DNA of 41,896 bases from Candidatus Cloacimonadota bacterium (GTDB lineage: Bacteria > Cloacimonadota > Cloacimonadia > Cloacimonadales > TCS61). Shown piece after piece: positions 33,627-40,696 of the stretch; positions within the stretch are counted from its first letter, which is position 1; the number at the start of each line of letters is the position of its first letter. The notes beneath the pieces were generated by a model. It searched no databases. It was given only the letters and a program-made list of their open reading frames with translations, and was not told the origin of the DNA. The stretch covers positions 1 through 41,896 of the forward strand of contig JAUXIJ010000024.1 of assembly GCA_030621085.1 (NCBI GenBank), written 5' to 3'. A program made the position numbers and the translations under genes.

Positions 33627-33645
33627 TCCCCCTTAAAAAGGGGGA
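33627..33645. repeat. C-rich/G-rich hairpin repeat between feoA-like and feoC
   Basis: TCCCCCTT / AAGGGGGA with a three-A loop (33627-33645), preceded by AACCCCC. It closely resembles the 33003-33022 element, so it is a second copy of the same palindromic repeat type and not a regulated terminator. Confidence 0.65.
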
Positions 33646-33680
33646 TCAGAAGGAATTAATTTCGTGTATTTTTGCGGAAT

Positions 33681-33968
33681 TTATTTTATTAAAATCTGTT
33701 CGGCGGTCTTTCGGGGAATGATGTAACGGGATTCACCAACGGCAACGATAATGTTCGGGTCATCGAACTCATTTTTTTGTACGGAGATAATACTTCCAGC
33801 ATAAATTCCCATTTCGATGGTTTTTTTATCAGGATTGAATTTTACGATGTATTGGTTACCAGGAATTGCTCCATTCAGGTTAACAGGTGCTCTGCGACCG
33901 CGTCCGTGACGACCACCGTGTATTCTGTTTCCTCTTCTCCTGCCGAGTCCTTTTCCCATTCCGAACAT
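33681..33968 (-). CDS. feoA: FeoA-domain protein with Gly/Arg-rich N-terminus
   Basis: A 95-residue protein. Residues 1-27 are Gly/Arg/His-rich (MFGMGKGLGRRRGNRIHGGR...), an odd feature that may bind metal or nucleic acid. Residues 28-95 form an SH3-like FeoA domain: LNGAIPGNQYIV, TIEMGIYAGSIISVQKNE, PNIIVAVGESRYIIPRKTAEQILI. FeoA domains interact with the ferrous transporter FeoB. AAGGAG precedes the ATG. It is transcribed toward feoC and downstream of the methyltransferase gene (gap about 130 bp). The SH3-like family is broad, so FeoA-like is safer than a strict orthologue. Confidence 0.82.
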   Translation of the reverse strand: MFGMGKGLGRRRGNRIHGGRHGRGRRAPVNLNGAIPGNQYIVKFNPDKKTIEMGIYAGSIISVQKNEFDDPNIIVAVGESRYIIPRKTAEQILIK

Positions 33969-34096
33969 TTATGCTCCTTTTTATTGGAGAAACTAATTCA
34001 AATTCTTCAAAATGCAAATAATTCTCAATTGCAATTTGTGTCAATTAATTTTCAAATAACCTTTTTTCAGAGTCACTACCAAATTCGTTAGTATCT

Positions 34097-34654
34097 TTAC
34101 TTTCTTGATAAAACTACTGCCCAACTCATAGCGATTTTTGGTCTTTCAATAACTTTAAAACCAATCTTTTCTGCAGCGGATATTGTTTCGTTAAAAAATG
34201 ATAATGAAACATGCATTTTGGGATCGGCAAGAAATAATACTCCATCAGGTTTTAAAAGGCTGTGTATCTGCTTCAGTAAATCAAGGGCATCCGGTGTTTC
34301 GTGTATCATCCAGAAAGCAAGAGCAAAATCTAACCGAGCATCCAATCCTATCTTGTGCGATTCACATTGATGTGTTTCGATAATATCGGCAACGCCTGCT
34401 TTCCTGGCACGTTTCATCAATCTGTCCAACATTCCTTTTTGCATATCTACAGAATAGACTTTGCCTTTCTTACCGACCATTTTTGCCAGACCGATAGAGA
34501 AGCAGCCAAACCCACAACCGATGTCCATCACGGTCATTCCTTCTCGCACATATTCTTTGAACATTTTCTTCGGTTTGTGAATGAGATTTCTTAACGGGTT
34601 GTCAAAAGTGTGAGCCATCCATACAGGGCAGACGTGATTATTATCTTTTTTCAT
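34097..34654 (-). CDS. Class I SAM-dependent methyltransferase
   Basis: A 185-residue Rossmann-fold methyltransferase: motif I MDIGCGFGCFSIGLAK (43-58), the acidic SVDMQKGML after it, and DFALAFWMIHE in the motif IV region. A CPVWMAHTFDNPLR opening is distinctive. The substrate is not apparent. Ubiquinone/menaquinone-type and small-molecule methyltransferases share these motifs, and it is shorter than UbiE. It lies in the iron-transport neighbourhood, on the same strand, between the beta-helix protein gene and the FeoA-like gene. AGAAGGAAA precedes the ATG. Confidence 0.85.
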   Translation of the reverse strand: MKKDNNHVCPVWMAHTFDNPLRNLIHKPKKMFKEYVREGMTVMDIGCGFGCFSIGLAKMVGKKGKVYSVDMQKGMLDRLMKRARKAGVADIIETHQCESHKIGLDARLDFALAFWMIHETPDALDLLKQIHSLLKPDGVLFLADPKMHVSLSFFNETISAAEKIGFKVIERPKIAMSWAVVLSRK

Positions 34655-34722
34655 TGTTTTTTCCTTCTTTTATAATCAGATCAATTGCGCTCCCAAACGG
34701 AGTTTAGGAGTAAGAAAAATAA

Positions 34723-36837
34723 TTATTTTAGGAGGATCATTTTTCTGGATGCAACTGTTTTCCCATTTACGTTTAAGTGATACAAATAAATTCCTGAACT
34801 TACCGGTTGGTTGTTTTCATCTGTACCGTCCCAGGTTACGTGGTGAAGCGACTCCGTCGCTTCTGCAATAATGTGGTTATTGCACTCTAAAGTTTTAATT
34901 TTTTGACCTTTTACATTATATATTTCCAATTCTATTTGTTCGTTTTGTTGGTTTTGTTCGATGCTAAACTCTATCTTTGTACTTGGATTAAACGGATTGG
35001 GATAGTTTTGAGAAAGTTTTGTTATATTCACCAATTCCGGATTATCATCAACACCTACTCCTGGAATCACTGTAACATTCCATAATGTGCTATCTGCCAA
35101 TTCACCGTCCGATACCAATGCCTTAACCAAAAAATTACCGGAATCTGAAAAGGTATAAGTAAATTCATTGCTGTTTTCACCTTGCTGTATATCATCAAGA
35201 TACCAGAAATAAAACAGGGAATCCTCATCAGGATCTTCAGCTTCTATGCTGAATAATTGCTCAGTATTTTGTGCAATCGAAAATGCTGTTTCTTCCGGGG
35301 AAAAATAAGTTATTACAGGTGCCTGATTAGAAATAAATTCATCTGCTCCAATATCCGGATTTGTTTCATCACGAAAATCGTAATCAAAATCAGTTGTAAT
35401 TTCTATAATTGGAGTTCCTTCACCTATGCAGGAACTAGTTGAATTTAAGTGTAAACCAGGAAATATTAGATCCGGGTCTCCAGAGAGAGAATTTTCATCT
35501 CTTGGAGAATATCCGGGAGCACCTTGTAAATCTGCTAAAGTGTTGTAATCTGTAGTGCCTAATTGTGCTACATAGCGGTCATCGGAAGGGTCATCAGAGT
35601 TTACGGTTAAGAAATTAAAGTCACTTTCATCAAATGTTCCGGTTTTTATTTTAATGGCATAATGGTTATTTCCACCACCTGTTCTTTCATTTATCAGAAT
35701 GTTGTTTTTGAAAATATCACCACCAAACTCTGCAATGGTGTTAAAGCAATATGATGACCTGGGAATAGTGCTGGTTCCACCCATATAAATTGTGTTATAG
35801 TAAAATTCATTATAAGTATAATCGGTACTTGCACGATAAATTCCATAAGCCTTATTCACAGTAGATTCAGGGCAAAGGTATATGATATTATTATAGATCA
35901 AATTATGATGTGAATTTGTAGTTATAAATATTCCATAAGGCTTGGCAGTTGAGGAACACCATAGATCATGAATATAGTTATGATGGATTTTAGTCCCTAT
36001 GCAACTTGATGAACCAGCCCTAATACCATAAACAGAAGTGTTTCCCTGTATAGTCTGGTAGATTTCATTCCCTTCAACATTACAATTTATCACATCAGTA
36101 TAAATATATATTCCATCTTTGTTAAAATCGTGAACATCATTCTTAACGATTTGAAAGTCAATTAATTCTTGTCCGGGGTCACCATCCATCAAGATACTAA
36201 AAGTACTTCCTCCAATAACTTCACAATTATAAAGAGTAATAGCTTCCATGCCAATTAGAGGTACTCCAGCATTATAAGTGGAAAAGTATACTGGCATAGA
36301 CCAACCTGTGCGTTCAGTATTGTCTTCATTAAAAATTATCATATTCTCTAGACTACAATAATCGGAACCGTTTGAAATCCAAATAGTCTGAACTTCAATA
36401 TCATCTGAAGATCTCCAACCATTGATTCTCATATTTCTGCTTTCATCACTGCTACCATAAGGTGAACCATTAAAACTTATGTAATCGGAATTATGAATTC
36501 TAAGACCATAATTAAAGGTTTGTGTTAGAGTGATATTTATCTCTACATTTGCCTCAACATCAGGTTGGAATATAATAGGATTATCGTTTGTTCCTGCAAT
36601 ATCGTAAATCATCAGGTTTTCATTTTCTGTATATATACCATTACGGATCAGGAAGGTTACACCACCCGTGCCAACTCCCTGCGAATTTAGATCATTAATG
36701 GCGGATTCAATTGTTGTATAATCAGGAGTGGTTCCCCCAATATACTTAATTCCTGTAAGCTGTGCAAATGATAGGGAAGGTAATAACATTAGAAAGCACA
36801 GCAAACTCAATACGATAAATATTCTCATTGTTTTCAT
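34723..36837 (-). CDS. Secreted right-handed beta-helix protein with C-terminal sorting domain
   Basis: A 704-residue exported protein: signal peptide (about 1-25, ending LSFAQ), a right-handed parallel beta-helix of about 450 residues (repeating short strands such as GIYIYTDVINCNVEGNEI and YGIRAGSSSCIGTKIHHNYI), a PKD/Ig-like domain (APVITYFSPEETAFSIAQ), and a type IX/Por C-terminal sorting domain with FlgD-Ig fold (QNYPNPFNPSTKIEFS). It should be secreted and surface-attached or released. The fold is used by polysaccharide lyases and adhesins, but no catalytic residues are evident. A palindromic element lies inside the sorting domain coding sequence. A strong AAAGGAGG precedes the ATG. Confidence 0.88.
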   Translation of the reverse strand: MKTMRIFIVLSLLCFLMLLPSLSFAQLTGIKYIGGTTPDYTTIESAINDLNSQGVGTGGVTFLIRNGIYTENENLMIYDIAGTNDNPIIFQPDVEANVEINITLTQTFNYGLRIHNSDYISFNGSPYGSSDESRNMRINGWRSSDDIEVQTIWISNGSDYCSLENMIIFNEDNTERTGWSMPVYFSTYNAGVPLIGMEAITLYNCEVIGGSTFSILMDGDPGQELIDFQIVKNDVHDFNKDGIYIYTDVINCNVEGNEIYQTIQGNTSVYGIRAGSSSCIGTKIHHNYIHDLWCSSTAKPYGIFITTNSHHNLIYNNIIYLCPESTVNKAYGIYRASTDYTYNEFYYNTIYMGGTSTIPRSSYCFNTIAEFGGDIFKNNILINERTGGGNNHYAIKIKTGTFDESDFNFLTVNSDDPSDDRYVAQLGTTDYNTLADLQGAPGYSPRDENSLSGDPDLIFPGLHLNSTSSCIGEGTPIIEITTDFDYDFRDETNPDIGADEFISNQAPVITYFSPEETAFSIAQNTEQLFSIEAEDPDEDSLFYFWYLDDIQQGENSNEFTYTFSDSGNFLVKALVSDGELADSTLWNVTVIPGVGVDDNPELVNITKLSQNYPNPFNPSTKIEFSIEQNQQNEQIELEIYNVKGQKIKTLECNNHIIAEATESLHHVTWDGTDENNQPVSSGIYLYHLNVNGKTVASRKMILLK

Positions 36838-36865
36838 ATTTCCTCCTTTTATATAGCTATATTTT

Positions 36866-37408
36866 TTATAGCGGGTTTAATTTTTTAGTCAAACTTATTT
36901 TTTTCTTATTAAAATCATTTTTCTGATTTATAAATTCAATAACAGGCATAAATTTCTCAACAGATTCTTCAATAGAAATTTTCACTGCTTTACAAGTTTT
37001 TGTAGCACCTGTGATCATTTTGATATTTTTCTTTTCAGAATATCCGATAAACTGGTTCAAGAACCATTTTCTTTTAACTCTTTTCACGAAAGAAGGTGTA
37101 TCTTCGCTGGAAAGAATTTTAACGGATAGCACTTTCCCTGTTTCATCCAGACTAATTCCGACATTCGTGAAACCTTCATATCCGACAGGTTTAGAAAAAT
37201 CGGAAGAAATAATGAAGAAGACAGAATTGCCTTCTTCATTATTGTGTTGGGCGAACCTGATATCTTCGAAGGTGCAGAAAGTGATACTATCAGCTTTTAT
37301 GGAAGAATGAGCAAGCGAGATAAAATCTTCATTACTGATATCTGAATCGATTGCAGAAACCGTGAAAGTTACAAGCAAGATTCCAATGGTACAAATTAGT
37401 TTTTTCAT
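36866..37408 (-). CDS. Exported FMN-binding domain protein
   Basis: A 180-residue protein with a signal peptide (MKKLICTIGILLVTFTVSA) and an FMN_bind domain as in RnfG/NqrC. VGYEGFTNVGISLDETGKVLSVKILSSEDTP is the characteristic core, and the flavin-attachment motif is ITGATKT at 132-138, close to the S/T-G-A-T sequence used by ApbE for covalent FMN. The usual upstream Asp of the motif is Lys here, so flavinylation is uncertain. Periplasmic flavoproteins of this type donate electrons, and one near Feo genes could reduce ferric iron. It begins 9 bp after the preceding gene's stop codon. Confidence 0.83.
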   Translation of the reverse strand: MKKLICTIGILLVTFTVSAIDSDISNEDFISLAHSSIKADSITFCTFEDIRFAQHNNEEGNSVFFIISSDFSKPVGYEGFTNVGISLDETGKVLSVKILSSEDTPSFVKRVKRKWFLNQFIGYSEKKNIKMITGATKTCKAVKISIEESVEKFMPVIEFINQKNDFNKKKISLTKKLNPL

Positions 37409-37416
37409 TATCGGTT

Positions 37417-38301
37417 CTATTTCATCAGGATCATCTTATTCATTTTCACAGAATTTTCAGATTTTATTTGATAAAAATAAATTCCACTGGCAACAGGATT
37501 ATTTCTTTCATCTTTTCCATTCCACAGAACATAGTGAGTTCCTGCTGGATAATTTCCCGAAACGTTATTTTTGATCTTCTCACCTTTGGAATTGAATATT
37601 ACAATTTCAACTTCACTTTGTTCGGATAAAGAAAATTGAATGGTTGTTTCAGGATTAAATGGATTGGGATAATTCCTGAGGAATTTAATATTTCCCGAAA
37701 TAATTTCCTCATCAACATCTATATCAGGAAATGTAATTTCAAGACTGGGGCGATAATCTGCATTGGAATACTCTTTTGAATAGAATTTACTGAATTTCTG
37801 GTTGGAATTCGCTTTGATCACAAATCCATTGTTTTCAAATGAACCTTCTAAAAAAGTATTAATAAAATTCGTAATATCAACTTCGAATTGCACGATTGTA
37901 TTTCCACCATTTCCGGAAAAAACATAAGGCATATTTATGGAAGGATCATATTGAATGTGCACTGTATGATCCCAGGTTTCCTCTGTCCATTCTTCGGTTA
38001 TTGCATAAAAATTCGATGCTGTTGTTCCTCCACTCGGACAACTGTAAAAGCGAGTTAAATGCAGGATTGCACTTTCTGCTGTTTGACCGATGTATGGAGA
38101 AATATCAAATTTGATCATAATTCGCTCAAAATGTCCTGAAGGATTAAAATCTGCTGTCCAGAGTTCTGTAATGACAGGATTTGTTCCCGGATGGTCAGGA
38201 TCTGTGTACATATCATCGCACGGTACGATGGTAACTGTATCTGCCAACAATATTAGAACAGATACTAGAATAAACATTACTGTTAAGATTCTTTTTTTCA
38301 T
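37417..38301 (-). CDS. DNRLRE-type secreted protein with C-terminal sorting domain
   Basis: A 294-residue exported protein: signal peptide (1-21), then a beta-sandwich like the DNRLRE (carbohydrate-binding-like) domain, with FERIMIKFDISPYIGQTAESAILHLTRFY, ITEEWTEETWDH and RPSLEITFP at the usual places, followed by a YPNPFNPETTIQFSLS sorting domain of the type IX/Por family with FlgD-Ig fold. It is probably surface-exposed. The gene's ATG overlaps the stop codon of the preceding small membrane protein gene (ATGA), and GAGGAGGAA is a strong ribosome-binding site. The ligand is unknown. Confidence 0.85.
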   Translation of the reverse strand: MKKRILTVMFILVSVLILLADTVTIVPCDDMYTDPDHPGTNPVITELWTADFNPSGHFERIMIKFDISPYIGQTAESAILHLTRFYSCPSGGTTASNFYAITEEWTEETWDHTVHIQYDPSINMPYVFSGNGGNTIVQFEVDITNFINTFLEGSFENNGFVIKANSNQKFSKFYSKEYSNADYRPSLEITFPDIDVDEEIISGNIKFLRNYPNPFNPETTIQFSLSEQSEVEIVIFNSKGEKIKNNVSGNYPAGTHYVLWNGKDERNNPVASGIYFYQIKSENSVKMNKMILMK

Positions 38302-38675
38302 TGTTCCTCCTCGTTTTTAAAAATAAGAAATGAAAAATATATTATCAATATTGCCTGAACCCACGGAAACACAGGATACCACCATATTTCGTTTATATCA
38401 GGTTTTCTCATAATAATATGGACTATGATCGGTTGAAGAATCATCCATATTCCACAAATCATTCCTAAAATCAATCCCGATTTATGTCTGGATAGTGTTA
38501 GTATAATTCCTAAAATAAGCATACCGGCAAATGCCAGAGTTATGATTGCTCCCGGTCCTCCCATTTCAAAACTTCCGGGTATTTCCCGAACTATTTTATG
38601 AATCAATTGAATAGTTAACATAGCAATAAATGCTTGAATGTAGATCGATGACGATTTCAATTTACTTTTTTGCAT
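38298..38675 (-). CDS. Small polytopic membrane protein, unknown
   Basis: A 125-residue protein with four predicted membrane segments (about 12-28, 40-60, 64-88, 99-119) and a charged tail (FKNEEEQ). No family is recognised. AAGGAAGGG precedes the ATG. Its stop codon overlaps the sorting-domain gene's start, so the two are translated together. The upstream gap of 117 bp holds a striking set of palindromic half-sites. The function is unknown. Confidence 0.7.
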   Translation of the reverse strand: MQKSKLKSSSIYIQAFIAMLTIQLIHKIVREIPGSFEMGGPGAIITLAFAGMLILGIILTLSRHKSGLILGMICGIWMILQPIIVHIIMRKPDINEIWWYPVFPWVQAILIIYFSFLIFKNEEEQ

Positions 38676-38700
38676 ATTACCCTTCCTTCTCTCGCTCCCG

Positions 38701-38724
38701 AACAGGACCTGTTATATAACAGGT
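38701..38724. promoter_or_regulatory. Overlapping palindromes (AACAGG half-sites)
   Basis: Three half-sites AACAGG, CCTGTT and AACAGG lie at 38701-38706, 38708-38713 and 38718-38723. They form two overlapping palindromes, including the perfect 18-base ACCTGTTATATAACAGGT (38707-38724). It is in the gap before the 38675 gene and may be an operator. A decayed repeat is the alternative. Confidence 0.4.
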
Positions 38725-38792
38725 TAAAAGTTTGGGAATAAGATTGAATTATTTTCTTTGCCCATTTTCGCGACCTTCGTTTCTGGCAAAAG

Positions 38793-39809
38793 TTAAAATC
38801 CTATCTGCAACCTGACAATAAAGCTCGATGCTTCTTCAGGAGCACTATCAGGTTTATCCTGCGGCGTCATATAATTGAATCTGATTCTTGTTGATTCAGT
38901 CAGACCAATCGTCAAACCTGCATTAATGTAAGTATATTCACTTTCATCATCTTCAGCAGAATTTTTATCCCAGTATTCATACACTGCATAAGGTTGAATG
39001 TAATTCATAAAATTGCATTTCATCGGGAAAGCATAACCTGCCTGAAAATAATATGCTTTCATTTCCTGGTCATCATAAGTAAATCCTTTTCCCGTTAAAT
39101 ATTCTCCGGTTGCCTGAAAATTATAGTTATCATATTTAAACCCGCAAATGGAACGATAGCCGGTTTCCGAATAAAGTTGGAAAAAATCGTCATAATAACC
39201 TTTTTCGGTATGATTGTAATCTGCAGAAATTGCCAGTCCGGAAAGTGGCGTATGAAAGATTAAACCGAGATTGTAATCGTGTTCTCCATCGAATGTTCCG
39301 TTCACTCCGTTCATCAAAGCAAGTTCAGTTTCCAATCCTGCAACTTCTCCCAGATCAAAATTTGTATTTACTACAAATCCTGTTGGATGACAAGTTGCAA
39401 AAGTTTTGAAGAACACTGGTTTTTCTAAAGTTAAGCGTTCGGAACATTCTGTTTTTCCAACAAATCCTCGCAAGACGTGACCTTGCAATAATCCTGCTTT
39501 GATGTTGTCATTCAAATTGTAGAATATGGAAGCATCCATAAGTTTCAGATTTAAACCGGCTCCCTGACAGGTTGAAACTCCAAATTCGAGAGCATAATCG
39601 ATTTTTTTATCGAGTGTTCCGGTAAATTCCAAAGCTGCTTTTCTAATTTGAACCCTATTACTGGTGTCATAATTCCCTGAATTGGAATTACCACCGGAAT
39701 AGAATTTTGCATCCAGCACAATAGATGAGTGGATGTTCGGCAGTTCAAATTCTGCAAACAAAATCATCTGCGAAATCAGAATCAATGCGACCATTGTTAA
39801 TAACTTCAT
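38793..39809 (-). CDS. Outer-membrane porin (phosphate-selective OprO/P-like)
   Basis: A 338-residue protein with a signal peptide (1-19) and a 16-strand-type beta-barrel layout typical of OprP/O: an opening NIHSSIVLDAKFYSGGN, then RVQIRKAALEFTGTLDKKIDYALEFG, and closure with a terminal aromatic (FIVRLQIGF). Such barrels pass anions or small solutes through the outer membrane. Cysteines in several strands (STCQGAG, TECSER, ATCHPTG, SICGFKY, MKCNF) are unusual for a porin and may form disulfides or bind metal. AAAGGAG precedes the ATG. It lies between FeoB and FeoA-side genes on the same strand, so it could feed the iron route. Confidence 0.85.
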   Translation of the reverse strand: MKLLTMVALILISQMILFAEFELPNIHSSIVLDAKFYSGGNSNSGNYDTSNRVQIRKAALEFTGTLDKKIDYALEFGVSTCQGAGLNLKLMDASIFYNLNDNIKAGLLQGHVLRGFVGKTECSERLTLEKPVFFKTFATCHPTGFVVNTNFDLGEVAGLETELALMNGVNGTFDGEHDYNLGLIFHTPLSGLAISADYNHTEKGYYDDFFQLYSETGYRSICGFKYDNYNFQATGEYLTGKGFTYDDQEMKAYYFQAGYAFPMKCNFMNYIQPYAVYEYWDKNSAEDDESEYTYINAGLTIGLTESTRIRFNYMTPQDKPDSAPEEASSFIVRLQIGF

Positions 39810-39908
39810 AATTTTATCTCCTTTGACTTATTTTTTATGTGATTGAGACGCATTCTCATTTCGTAGGAAAAATAATAATACCCATTTTAACATTTGAATT
39901 TTTCCAAA

Positions 39909-40541
39909 TTAGATTGAATAAGGTCCCGGGATTAATCTCCAGCCCCAGATATATTCTAGAACGCTCCAAGCTGTTAGCAGACCAAAATATGACCAAAACA
40001 TAATAGAATTAATTTGCTTACTTTTTCTTGCTTTATAAATAGATAGTCCTGTTAAAAATATAAAAATCCCACACATAATATAGGTTGTAAAATGTGTCCT
40101 TGATAATACTTCATATTGGAAGATCATTATATAATGCATCGACCAGACAAGCAGGAAACTTGAGAGCGAGAATTGAACAGAAACCGGTAAATGCTTTCTT
40201 AAGTTCAGGAATAGAAAGATCATTAAGATCAAAACTGGCAGGAAATTCCAATGAGCGATTTCTATAGTTGCATCTTTAATGTATAGATCAGCATTTTCCA
40301 GGAACTCTCCAAAGAATCCCCATAGAGAAATTCCGCTGATGATTGCCAGGAGATTGCTAATAAAGGAGTTTTCTGTATTCTTTTGTGATTTAAAAAACAG
40401 AATTATTCCAAAAATTAATAATAATAAACCTGAGAAAAGATAGGGTATATTTCCTGCTCTGTTTGTGAAAACCAGCAACATATATGTGAATCCAAAAAAT
40501 AATAAAGCATAAATAACTGTTTTCAAACCGATGTTTTTCAT
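39909..40541 (-). CDS. Polytopic membrane protein, unknown
   Basis: A 210-residue protein, almost entirely hydrophobic, with about six membrane segments and a basic loop (YKARKSKQINSI). It ends EYIWGWRLIPGPYSI, with aromatic residues at the membrane edge. GGAGAAAAA precedes the ATG. I recognise no family. It lies between FeoB and the porin and might be part of the same transport neighbourhood, on position alone. Confidence 0.72.
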   Translation of the reverse strand: MKNIGLKTVIYALLFFGFTYMLLVFTNRAGNIPYLFSGLLLLIFGIILFFKSQKNTENSFISNLLAIISGISLWGFFGEFLENADLYIKDATIEIAHWNFLPVLILMIFLFLNLRKHLPVSVQFSLSSFLLVWSMHYIMIFQYEVLSRTHFTTYIMCGIFIFLTGLSIYKARKSKQINSIMFWSYFGLLTAWSVLEYIWGWRLIPGPYSI

Positions 40542-40696
40542 TTTATTTTTCTCCTACGAAAATATTTGAAAGCAAGACTTGACTCGCAATGACCAACGGA
40601 AATGTGAGTTGAGAATTGCATTTTGATAGGTTGTTCTCGACTCGCACTTCGTTACGAGTCAAATCCAACCTTTAAGACGTTTTTCATTTTTCTTCC
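40542..40696. repeat. Degenerate GTCATTGCGAG-type repeat and hairpin
   Basis: After FeoB, the minus strand has a hairpin GACTCG / CGAGTC (40639-40644, 40655-40660) with a ten-base loop and no T-tract. GACTCGCA occurs again at 40581-40588, and beside it the minus strand reads GGTCATTGCGAG, similar to a repeat widespread in many bacterial genomes. No gene is present. Confidence 0.5.

Noticed and set aside
38707..38724. Perfect palindrome as a LexA (SOS) box
   Set aside because: The spacing between CTGT and ACAG is six bases rather than eight, and the neighbouring genes are not damage-response genes.
40639..40660. Hairpin after FeoB as an intrinsic terminator
   Set aside because: The GACTCG/CGAGTC stem is only 6 bp with a 10-base loop and no T-tract follows on the transcribed strand. 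It resembles an interspersed repeat instead.
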